From NCBI GenBank assembly GCA_021798095.1, contig JAJZYL010000080.1, forward strand, positions 1 to 5,583: 5,583 nt of DNA, read 5' to 3'. Of the stretch, positions 1 to 5,571 are shown piece by piece. The DNA comes from an archaeon. Its GTDB lineage: Archaea > Thermoproteota > Nitrososphaeria > Conexivisphaerales > UBA164. Under the pieces are notes generated by a model that saw nothing but the letters and a program-made list of their open reading frames with translations, was not told where the DNA came from and did no database searches. The translations under genes were made by a program, and so were the position numbers. Position 1 is the first letter of the stretch. Each line of letters begins with the position of its first letter.

Positions 1-498
1 GCGGAACTGTCTATTGTAACCCCCTATTCCACGGACATGATGGATGGTGATGGGTATGTGCTGACCACCAAGAACGATATAACCATCAACTATCTGGAAC
101 ATATCAATCTGGTATCCAAGGAGATAGTGTTTGTGCCACCCAATTATGTAGCACACCTGACCGCGAAGAGCAAGTTCGGCCGAATGGGCATCAGCTTCCT
201 CAACGCCGCCAAGGTACACAGCGGATTCGTAGGAAGGTTGGCCCTAGAAGTGGTCAACATGAGCAACAAGAGGACACCTGTCAAACTTTCAAGGGATGAT
301 CCATTCATGCACTTCGAGCTGATGAGCAGGGAGGGAACGCCATCCCCATATGAAGGTGCCTACATGTTCCAGTTTATGGATGACTCTGAAGTCGATAAAT
401 ACATGAAGATATTATCGGAGAGGTTTCCAAATGAATATCAACTCCCTATGTTAAAAAACAGGGCAAAAAATAGGATAATGGATATTGAAGAAATCTAG
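1..498 (+). CDS. dcd: dCTP deaminase / dUTPase-superfamily protein, 5'-truncated by the window edge
   Basis: The frame is open from base 1, so the gene starts before the window and the ATG at 37 is probably internal; 165 codons and a TAG stop are visible. The family hydrolyses or deaminates deoxyribonucleotides (dCTP to dUTP, or dUTP to dUMP), supplying dTMP synthesis and keeping uracil out of DNA. The family core is visible: AKSKFGRMG corresponds to the phosphate-binding GRSSLARLG motif. It is followed by HSGFVGRLALEVVN, matching the DPGF.G...LE..N motif with the catalytic Glu of the deaminase at about visible residue 83. The usual GRSS arginine appears as Lys. A charged C-terminal tail follows the beta-barrel core. 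Deaminase and dUTPase share this fold, and I cannot separate them without the missing N-terminus. It runs toward the convergent tfb gene with a 26-base gap. Confidence 0.78.
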   Translation, partial: AELSIVTPYSTDMMDGDGYVLTTKNDITINYLEHINLVSKEIVFVPPNYVAHLTAKSKFGRMGISFLNAAKVHSGFVGRLALEVVNMSNKRTPVKLSRDDPFMHFELMSREGTPSPYEGAYMFQFMDDSEVDKYMKILSERFPNEYQLPMLKNRAKNRIMDIEEI

Positions 499-524
499 CC
501 GGCAGATAGCTACAGGCTAATGGA

Positions 525-1430
525 TCAGTCGGCCGGCTCCGATAACTTGAGTGCCGATTTGAGCCCCTTGTAGCGGTTCCTTATGGTTACTTCGGTGACG
601 TTGGCTGCTTCTGCTATATCCTTCTGGGTCTTGTTCTCCCCCTCCTGCACACAGGCCACATAGAGGGCCGCGGCAGCCAGCCCCATTGGGTCCTTGCCTG
701 CTGATGTCCTCCCCTGGATGGCGTTCTTCAGTATCTCTATTGCCTTCCTCGTAGTGCGTTCGCTGAGCCCGGCCTTAGCGGCTATCCGGTTGACGTTCTT
801 AACGGGATCTATTATCGGCATTTTGATGTCAAGCTCTCTTAATATGAGCCTGTAGCACCTGGCTATGTCCTTCCTCTTTACGCTTGAAACCGCTGCTACA
901 TCCTTTAACGTGCGCGGAGTTTCCAGGGACCTGCAGGCCGCGTACAGCGACGCTGCTATGAGCGCCCCTATGCTTCTTCCCCTGACCAGCCCCTTTTCAA
1001 GCGCCTTCCTGTAAATATATGCGGATTTTTCCACTATGTTCTCCGGCACGCTCAGTTTGTCCGACAGCCGGTCCAGTTCGTTGAAGGCCTGCCTCAGGTT
1101 TCTGTCTACTGGCTCGTGTATCTGGCTCCTGCTATCCCATATCCTGAGCCTGTCGACCGTGGATTTGCTAACGCCCACCAGCGCCCTCCCCGAAGCATCC
1201 CTGTCAGATTGCCCTATTACTGTTGATAGCCCCATATCGTGCATCGCTATTGATGTGGGCACCCCCGTTCTGCTCCTGTCTTCGTTTTCCTCCTTGGAGA
1301 AGGCCCTCCACTCGGGCTTTGTATCTTCGACTTTTTCCTTGATGACGTACCCGCAGCTGGCGCATATTATTTCCCCACTTCCGGTATCCAAAAGCAGCTC
1401 CTTTGATCCACATCTGGAGCATTTTTCAAT
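525..1430 (-). CDS. tfb: Transcription initiation factor IIB (TFB)
   Basis: TFB bridges TBP at the TATA box and RNA polymerase and sets the start site. Read from 1430 it gives 301 residues, normal for the family. In order: an N-terminal zinc ribbon with the C-x2-C pair CSRC and a second pair CASC; a B-reader/finger stretch (EWRAFSKEENEDRSRTG), then the linker; cyclin repeat 1 (about NLRQAFNELD to ELDIKMP); and cyclin repeat 2 (about DPVKNVNRIA to LKLSEPAD). Repeat 2 has the helix-turn-helix TQKDIAEAANVTEVTIRNRY that reads the BRE element. The first standard start codon in frame is a TTG at 1391, which would delete the first CxxC pair of the ribbon. No ATG, GTG or TTG lies in frame between 1392 and 1500. 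The best start is therefore ATT at 1430-1428, preceded by AGGTGA at 1440-1435. Identity is firm; the exact start is inferred. Confidence 0.95.
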   Translation of the reverse strand: MEKCSRCGSKELLLDTGSGEIICASCGYVIKEKVEDTKPEWRAFSKEENEDRSRTGVPTSIAMHDMGLSTVIGQSDRDASGRALVGVSKSTVDRLRIWDSRSQIHEPVDRNLRQAFNELDRLSDKLSVPENIVEKSAYIYRKALEKGLVRGRSIGALIAASLYAACRSLETPRTLKDVAAVSSVKRKDIARCYRLILRELDIKMPIIDPVKNVNRIAAKAGLSERTTRKAIEILKNAIQGRTSAGKDPMGLAAAALYVACVQEGENKTQKDIAEAANVTEVTIRNRYKGLKSALKLSEPAD

Positions 1431-1434
1431 ATTT

Positions 1435-1440
1435 TCACCT
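1435..1440 (-). promoter_or_regulatory. Shine-Dalgarno sequence deciding the tfb start
   Basis: On the minus strand AGGTGA lies four bases before the ATT codon at 1430. It is the only good ribosome-binding match near the zinc-ribbon coding start and supports initiation at this non-standard codon. Confidence 0.5.
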
Positions 1441-1459
1441 AATTCATATGGCGAAATCC

Positions 1460-1467
1460 TTTTAAAT
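1460..1467 (-). promoter_or_regulatory. TATA box of tfb
   Basis: The minus strand reads ATTTAAAA here. Archaeal transcription starts about 25 bases downstream of the box centre, which puts the start near 1437 and leaves a leader of only several bases before the proposed ATT start. Further AT-rich TATA-like tracts (around 1500-1535) lie upstream and may be alternative promoters. Confidence 0.5.
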
Positions 1468-1626
1468 GACAGAAATTTATCACCAACAATAACGGTTATA
1501 TGAGTTATATATAAACATATCTATAATATATACGGTTGGCTCGCTGTTCATCCAGCATTCATAAATCGTTAACCATTATCCGAACCCTTGTTTTAACTCA
1601 ACCATCAAAGTTTTCTCGAAGTTAAA
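1468..1626. other. AT-rich divergent intergenic region
   Basis: This non-coding stretch separates tfb (-) from tRNA-Trp (+). Bases 1500-1535 are almost purely A and T with overlapping TATATA-type motifs on both strands. The rest, to 1626, shows no open frame, hairpin or RNA gene that I can support. Confidence 0.5.
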
Positions 1627-1634
1627 CTTAAATA
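1627..1634 (+). promoter_or_regulatory. TATA box of tRNA-Trp
   Basis: CTTAAATA is centred about 29 bases before the first base of the tRNA acceptor stem. This is the normal archaeal TATA-to-start distance for a tRNA gene transcribed with almost no leader. Confidence 0.55.
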
Positions 1635-1659
1635 GAATGTGGTGGCAGGATGAAAAAGA

Positions 1660-1793
1660 GGGGACGTCGTCTAGCTAGGCAGGACAGCAGGCTCCAGAAA
1701 TTATTGCTTTAGATGGTACTGATAAAAGGATGATGTGATTCTGGAGCGCCTGGAGGGACCTGTTGGTCGTGGGTTCAAGTCCCACCGTCCCCA
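1660..1793 (+). tRNA. tRNA-Trp (anticodon CCA) with a 60-base intron
   Basis: The full cloverleaf can be built. The acceptor stem GGGGACG (1660-1666) pairs with CGTCCCC (1786-1792), with discriminator A at 1793. The D stem is GTCT/GGAC. The anticodon stem GCAGG (1687-1691) pairs with CCTGT (1759-1763), ending in a G-U pair. The T arm is GTGGG-TTCAAGT-CCCAC (1769-1785). The anticodon loop is CTCCAG (1692-1697) from exon 1 plus A38 at 1758 from exon 2, so the anticodon is CCA (tryptophan) at 1694-1696. CCA is not encoded at the 3' end. An intron after position 37 is the usual archaeal position, and introns in tRNA-Trp are common in euryarchaea. The gene must be spliced by the tRNA endonuclease. 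Confidence 0.95.
1698..1757 (+). other. tRNA-Trp intron with bulge-helix-bulge 3' side and C/D-like boxes
   Basis: CTCC (positions 32-35) pairs with GGAG at 1752-1755. This leaves a three-base bulge AG|A at the 5' cut and GG|A at the 3' cut, which is the expected geometry of the archaeal splicing motif. The inner intron helix is weak, so the motif is relaxed. The intron also holds CTGA (1719-1722, box D'-like) and ATGATGT (1730-1736, six of seven to box C/C'). The segment TTCTGGAGC (1739-1747) is perfectly complementary to the anticodon loop region at 1691-1699. In Haloferax volcanii the tRNA-Trp intron is an established C/D guide for 2'-O-methylation at positions 34 and 39. Here a terminal box D is not clear, so guide function is an inference. 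Confidence 0.7.
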
Positions 1794-1806
1794 TCCTAAT
1801 AACCGG

Positions 1807-1813
1807 TTTAAAA
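1807..1813 (+). promoter_or_regulatory. TATA box for the gene beginning at 1836
   Basis: TTTAAAA is centred 26 bases before the ATG at 1836, so the transcript would begin at or next to the start codon. That is the leaderless arrangement common in archaea. It supports a genuine gene start just downstream of the tRNA. Confidence 0.5.
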
Positions 1814-1835
1814 GTGTGCCCAAACACTACTATAC

Positions 1836-2424
1836 ATGGCAATGGAGAAAATTGAAATGATGCTCCTGTGGGAGGTGCTGAAAAGTCCCATTCGCGCTCC
1901 GATTACAAGCGTAAGAGCCGTTTCCTGCTAGAATTTGGTGGATATGTAAATCCAAAGCTTATTCATCATAAGCCAGGCCCGTCCTTTGTAATTCAGGTTG
2001 AAATGGCAGAACTGGAGCACGGCATGAGAGCGTTCATAATGGATGCGATGAACGACACAATGAAAGTAAAATCGTTGATCATTAAGTTCATACGCGCTCA
2101 GAACGAACTGGTCTATGCCGGGAAGATCAACCATCACTCTATCCGGCTCGGGCTGGTTCCCTTTAAACTGGCGTTAGACCTCAATGATGTGCCATTTTCT
2201 TGGCGGAAGCTGATGAGGCTCCTACATACGAGGAACTATCCAAAGTATTGGGGATACTGGCTGGCTCGTTCCTTTGTCATATTAAGGCCCCAGAGGGGCA
2301 TGAAGAGGTTACTGTGCTACGCTCATGTGCGCTGAGGGGGGCAGGGGCGGCTCCGTTTTACAGTTTTACCCGAAGCGGGAAAGGTAAAGTATATAACTGT
2401 GTTATAATATCTTATGATGTTTGA
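1836..2424 (+). pseudogene. Unrecognised gene, apparently broken by two frameshifts
   Basis: I do not recognise this protein. A leaderless-type ATG at 1836 opens a frame (MAMEKIEMMLLWEVLKSPIR...) that stops at a TAG after 31 codons. The next open frame runs from about 1868 (GTG) to a TGA ending at 2335. The third frame is open from about 2188 to a TGA at 2422-2424. Codon composition follows a switch. Between 1934 and 2194 the second frame has G-first codons in 27 of 87. Between 2203 and 2319 the third frame has 19 of 39 against only 4 of 39 in the second frame, so the coding signal moves from one frame to the other near 2190-2200. No catalytic motif, signal peptide or membrane helix is evident. 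The last frame ends in a TTGA overlap with cytochrome b. An alternative is one intact 155-residue hypothetical protein at 1868-2335 with a chance overlap. Confidence 0.45.
2390..2396 (+). promoter_or_regulatory. TATA box of the cytochrome b gene
   Basis: TATATAA is centred about 28 bases before the TTG at 2421, so transcription should begin almost at the start codon. This gives cytochrome b its own promoter although the broken upstream frame overlaps it. Confidence 0.55.
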
Positions 2425-3956
2425 GTAACAACGATTCAGAAAATCGAATAGTTGTTGATAATGAGCAGGATGGAAAGAAAATAGCTTCCAATACATCATC
2501 TGAAAATGATGAAGGACTTGCTTCTATAAAGAACGACATCAAGGCCCTGATGGAAATGTTCTATATAAAGGATGTTCCATCATATGGGAATAACTTCTTT
2601 TTTACGATAGGCGTGTACATTCTGGAACTGCTGGTCATCCTTGTTTTATCTGGCATAACCATGGCGCTTTTCGGCCCGTACTGGTGGGACGTCACCGCAG
2701 CCGGCGTATTCGTTAGAAGCATCCACCTGTGGGCTGCCGAAGCCTTTGTGACGCTCATCCTGATACACCTGTTCGTCAACTTGTCAACTTCAGCCTACCG
2801 GCATAAAAGGTTAGTCTGGATGATAGGGAGCGTCATGCTCCTAGTTGCGTTGCTTGAATTTGCCTTTGGGATAGGGATGGGGAATAATTTTGTGGGACAG
2901 TGGAACAGCCTTTCTGGGGCAGATCTGTGGAATGGCCTTGGCCTCGGATACTGGGTAAATCCGCTGAATGGTGGCGCGATTTATGGATGGCACATCGCTA
3001 TAGTGCCCATTGTGCTGGTTGCCCTTATAGCGGTGCATTTTCTGACGGTAAGGAGAAGAGGCATAAGCAAGCCTTACCGTAAGGACATCCCGTTTAAAAT
3101 GGTGAAGACCGACCACAAAAAGATGTATAGAAGGATGGCGTACGTCCTGATAGTCGTACTGTTATTCGCTGTCTTTTTCAGGGCTCCATATACTGCTCCC
3201 GTCACTATTCAAAATATAGCTCAGTCTCAGCCACAGGCATTAGCCATAACCTTCCTCAACGAGTTCAATCATAATTCATCCACGGCCACATATCTTGATA
3301 GCATAGATCCGTATACCTTTAACACAAGGTTGGTCTATGTAATTGAACCATATGAAGAATATGCCAGATCGGTTGGCCTTAGCGGCAGCACAATCACATT
3401 CCTGAATGAAACCCCTGCCATGCAGGACCAGTACATAGCAGGGGCATACGCTTACTTCGACGGAAACGGCAGCATAGCAAAGGCGGTCAATTCCACGAAC
3501 CCCCTGATCGCGGTGGTGGGCGAGCTGGTCATGCTGTCAGATGGGGGTATGTATCAACAGATTTTGCAGGGAGAAGCAAACAGCGGCATAGACCAGACAT
3601 ATACGCTGAGGCTTCTTTCAGATACAGGCGTCATGGACGCCACGGCCACTCAGGAAGGCCTTCAGGTTAACCAGTGGGGCATAATAAAGGTGGCTCCAAA
3701 TGGCGGATGGCAGTACCTGGAATATTTTATGGCCCCGTACAATGTACTGGAAATCTTGGAACCATCATGGACAGACCTGCAAGACGGAACCGTTGCAATG
3801 ATTGCATTCCTGTTGCTTTTCCTGTTGCCTTTCATCCCATACCTGCGTGACATCCCGGACAAGCTGAAGCTGTACAAGATCTTCTGGAACAGGTTCACTG
3901 TCCCAGAGATCCAGCTTGAGCGGGCGAAGAAACTGAAACACAAAAATGACAAATAG
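2421..3956 (+). CDS. Cytochrome b (b6-type N-terminal domain) with a large extracytoplasmic insert
   Basis: This is the diheme quinol-oxidising membrane subunit of a bc1/b6f-like complex. Residues 1-50 are hydrophilic. Membrane helices are near 58-84, 100-120, 130-152, 188-210, 238-254 and 455-475. Heme ligands are His102/His116 (spacing 14) in the second helix and His191/His206 (spacing 15, as in b6) in the fourth, with Arg99 nearby. The fifth helix ends in FRAPYTAP, recalling the APLE.PANP region of b6f subunit IV. About 195 mostly polar residues follow (255-450) with four N-glycosylation sequons, then LEPSWTDL, one more helix and LLPFIPYLRDIPDKLKLYK. No canonical PEWY quinol-site motif is visible; EPSW may stand in its place. 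The protein is longer than usual and has six rather than eight helices. TTG at 2421 is the only start that keeps the N-terminus, because an in-frame TGA lies just upstream at 2415. No Rieske or other partner gene is visible. Confidence 0.9.
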   Translation: MSNNDSENRIVVDNEQDGKKIASNTSSENDEGLASIKNDIKALMEMFYIKDVPSYGNNFFFTIGVYILELLVILVLSGITMALFGPYWWDVTAAGVFVRSIHLWAAEAFVTLILIHLFVNLSTSAYRHKRLVWMIGSVMLLVALLEFAFGIGMGNNFVGQWNSLSGADLWNGLGLGYWVNPLNGGAIYGWHIAIVPIVLVALIAVHFLTVRRRGISKPYRKDIPFKMVKTDHKKMYRRMAYVLIVVLLFAVFFRAPYTAPVTIQNIAQSQPQALAITFLNEFNHNSSTATYLDSIDPYTFNTRLVYVIEPYEEYARSVGLSGSTITFLNETPAMQDQYIAGAYAYFDGNGSIAKAVNSTNPLIAVVGELVMLSDGGMYQQILQGEANSGIDQTYTLRLLSDTGVMDATATQEGLQVNQWGIIKVAPNGGWQYLEYFMAPYNVLEILEPSWTDLQDGTVAMIAFLLLFLLPFIPYLRDIPDKLKLYKIFWNRFTVPEIQLERAKKLKHKNDK

Positions 3957-3980
3957 CTGAATAAGTAGATGATGATGCGG

Positions 3981-4116
3981 TTACGGCTTCAGGGTATTTC
4001 CACAGGTGATGATGGCGACCGATTTGCCGGTTACGCCGGCCTTCCTGAGTGCTGCCAGCGATGCCACCCCAGCCATTTCTGCGTGTAGGCCGTACGTTCT
4101 TCATAGCGATGCTCAT
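3981..4116 (-). pseudogene. 3'-terminal remnant of a threonine-synthase-like gene
   Basis: On the minus strand from 4094 to a TAA at 3981 a continuous frame reads YGLHAEMAGVASLAALRKAG, then VTGKSVAIITCGNTLKP. This resembles the C-terminus of fold-type II PLP enzymes, especially threonine synthase: E-x-A-G/A-A-SLAAL, a charged helix, VV-x-TGN-x-LK. Upstream (4116-4096) ATGAGCATCGCTATGAAG appears to continue it, but only across a one-base shift at 4095. No homology continues past about 4120, where the insertion sequence region begins. Only about 45 codons are left of a gene normally near 350-400, so it is non-functional. Threonine dehydratase or cysteate synthase relatives are alternatives. The fragment is convergent with cytochrome b. 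Confidence 0.5.
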
Positions 4117-4156
4117 GGCGGCTAGCTGTAAAAAGAAAAGTGGTTTACATCGGCTG

Positions 4157-4176
4157 GGCCTTGGGAAATGGTTGTA
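4157..4176 (+). repeat. Left terminal inverted repeat
   Basis: GGCCTTGGGAAATGGTTGTA matches the reverse complement of 5552-5571 at 17 of 20 positions, with mismatches at positions 4, 13 and 18. Confidence 0.75.
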
Positions 4177-4189
4177 GATTATCAGACAA

Positions 4190-4226
4190 CGCGGGCTTGG
4201 ATTAGAACGGCGGAAGTCAGCCCGCG
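4190..4226. repeat. Hairpin between left inverted repeat and first gene
   Basis: CGCGGGCT (4190-4197) is a perfect complement of AGCCCGCG (4219-4226), giving a GC-rich eight-pair stem with a 21-base loop. It lies upstream of the element's own promoter. It could block transcription entering from outside or be a transposase-recognised subterminal structure; the sequence does not decide which. Confidence 0.55.
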
Positions 4227-4233
4227 CATGTAG

Positions 4234-4239
4234 TATAAG
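4234..4239 (+). promoter_or_regulatory. Possible TATA box of the insertion sequence genes
   Basis: TATAAG lies about 35 bases before the ATG at 4272, predicting a short leader of around ten bases. A second TATATA-like tract at 4250-4263 would start transcription past the ATG if used as the box, so the upstream one is preferred. Confidence 0.35.
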
Positions 4240-4271
4240 GGAGACAAGCGTATATCCTATATACAACTGGT

Positions 4272-4436
4272 ATGCGCAGGGTTGAGGTGAGTAAGGACGG
4301 TAAGTTCGCCCTTACCGACGATGATGTTGAGATGGTGTATGAGGATAAGGTCACAAGGTTCGGCCATGGTGCCAAGGTCGGATGCCTTAAGAAGTACGTA
4401 GGCAGGAGGGCCTACGTGATAGTCTACAGAAAGTAA
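4272..4436 (+). CDS. Small DUF2080-family transposon-encoded protein
   Basis: The 54-residue protein starts MRRVEVSKDGKFALTDDD and ends GCLKKYVGRRAYVIVYRK. This follows the pattern of archaeal DUF2080 proteins: a short basic N-terminus, an acidic middle, then F/G-x-G-x-A-x-V...KK-x-(I/V)-G-(K/R)-(K/R)-x-x-V-x-V. The family is found next to transposases and its biochemical role is unknown. The fold resembles small AbrB-like beta proteins, so DNA binding is plausible but inferred. The reading frame is intact although the transposase behind it is broken. Its TAA is followed directly by the ATG of the transposase (TAAATG), so the two were probably cotranscribed. It begins with a clean ATG but no evident ribosome-binding site. 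Confidence 0.75.
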   Translation: MRRVEVSKDGKFALTDDDVEMVYEDKVTRFGHGAKVGCLKKYVGRRAYVIVYRK

Positions 4437-5554
4437 ATGCCCAGGCAGGCGCTGATGGAGGAGTTTAAAAACGGTCCTCGCTAGCGTCAGGGCAGGGGGG
4501 TTCCCATACGTGACCAGGCCAGGGCCCAGGATCCGCTGGAACAGGTACGACCTGGCGCAGGAGTACCCGGAGGTGATACGGCTTATAAGGGCAGCCGTGG
4601 ACCAGTCATCAATCAAGGCCATATGTCCTCATAAGGAATGACGCCGCAGGCAGGGCCCGTTCCTCGGCCGACAACATAACCAAGCTGCTCCTTGTCCAGC
4701 AGTATGAAGGGAGGTCAGACAGGGTGGCCATTGGCTATCTGAACTTAATCGGGAAACGCCTGGGCATTCATCGTATGGTTGGCTACAAGACCCTGGAGAA
4801 CGCCTACGGTGACTATGACGTCATGGCCATACTGAACGACGTATTCTTCCTTACCCAGCAACTCGTTGCCAACCTAGAGCATGAGTTCGGCATAGATGGT
4901 ACCTGCTTCAGCAACACCATAAAGGCGAACTGGGAGTCAACGAAGGACGAGATGCTCGGGCTGAGCGGGAAGGGAGGAAGGGGTAGTAGTAAGAACAGAA
5001 GGAGGGGACGGTTCGACAAGGTCATGATAGCCGCAGGCACTACGTTCAAGGTCATCTCCTCCTTCGCCGTTACCAGCGCGCCCACCGCCAACGAATCGCC
5101 GTACCTCAGTCAGGCCTCTGCTCGAGCAGATAGTGGAGCTGTACGAGCAGGTGCTGCCCATGACCGCAGACGCAGCGTTCATTTCAAGGGAGTACTGCTC
5201 GGCCAAAGCTTCAGCGGGAGCCCTTCCCAGGATATTCCCCAAGAAGGACATATCGCACTGGGGCCGGACGCCTGGATGGAGATGCTGGAGGAGTTCGTGT
5301 TCGATACACAGACGTGGCTGGAGAAATATCACAGGCGGTCCATAGTGGAGACCGTGAATTCAACGCTGAAGGGGACCATGCCGTCGCCCGTCAGGAAGAA
5401 GCTGATCGTCAGGAAGGCGACGGAGATAGCTGCTAGGATCTGCATATACAACATCAGACGGCTTGTATACCTGAAGTACACCAAGGGGATAGACCCTATC
5501 ATGCGATGGCAACCCACAATAAGGCCCGTGCTACCTAGATACCTGACCCCATAG
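4437..5554 (+). pseudogene. DDE transposase, inactivated by four apparent frameshifts
   Basis: The protein is recovered only by joining frames. Frame 3 reads MPRQALMEEFK from 4437 and stops at 4482-4484. Frame 1 runs from about 4471 (TVLASVRAGGFPYVTRPG to SSIKAI), with a stop at 4639. Frame 2 runs from about 4620 (LIRNDAAGRARSSADNITKL onward to ANESPYLS near 5108). Frame 3 covers about 5112-5260 (LLEQIVELYEQ, ADAAFISREY, FPKKDIS). Frame 2 then runs from about 5262 to the TAG at 5554. The DDE residues appear as Asp at 4895-4897 (FGIDGT), Asp at 5169-5171 (ADAAF, a different frame) and Glu at 5348-5350 (RSIVETVNST). The C-terminus AARICIYNIRRLVYLKY is typical of archaeal transposases of this kind. 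The longest single open frame (276 codons from 4724) loses the second Asp, so the gene cannot make an active enzyme unless the frameshifts are sequencing errors. Confidence 0.85.
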
Positions 5555-5571
5555 AACCGTTTCCCAAAGCC
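5552..5571 (-). repeat. Right terminal inverted repeat
   Basis: This is the partner of the left repeat at 4157-4176 (17 of 20 identical as reverse complement). It begins inside the stop codon of the transposase reading frame. Only 12 bases follow before the window ends. Confidence 0.75.

Larger units (their letters stand above)
4157..5571 (+). mobile_element. Decayed insertion sequence with DUF2080-type protein and DDE transposase
   Basis: The element spans about 1.4 kb between imperfect terminal inverted repeats (17 of 20 identical). Inside are a hairpin, a TATA box, a small DUF2080-type gene and a frameshifted DDE transposase whose stop codon falls inside the right repeat. Pairing of DUF2080 genes with transposases is typical of archaeal insertion sequences. 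The sequence GCTGTAA occurs outside both repeats (4125-4131, and inverted at 5577-5583), so the true ends may be further out, possibly beyond the window. I see no convincing target-site duplication. The coding inactivation suggests it cannot move without a transposase supplied by another copy. Confidence 0.8.

Noticed and set aside
498..537. GCCGGC at 498-503 and again at 532-537 as a possible bidirectional terminator hairpin between the convergent genes.
   Set aside because: GCCGGC is its own reverse complement, the loop would be 28 bases and there is no T tract; chance is likely.
1036..1503. A 155-codon open frame on the plus strand opposite tfb.
   Set aside because: It is serine/leucine rich and antisense to the clearly identified TFB; a shadow frame.
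1500..1540. TA-rich repeats as a possible origin or repeat array.
   Set aside because: No regular period or conserved origin-recognition motif; better explained as promoter region DNA.
3895..4266. A 123-codon minus-strand frame spanning the end of cytochrome b and the element's left end.
   Set aside because: It crosses three unrelated features. The recognisable threonine-synthase-like segment in this area is in a different reading frame.
4464..4472. TTTAAAAAC at the first transposase frame change as a programmed frameshift site.
   Set aside because: The needed change is +1, not the -1 shift usual for such slippery sequences, and three more frame changes follow, so decay or error is simpler.
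4257..4622. A 121-codon minus-strand frame across the DUF2080 gene and transposase start.
   Set aside because: It is antisense to recognised transposon proteins and has no family features.
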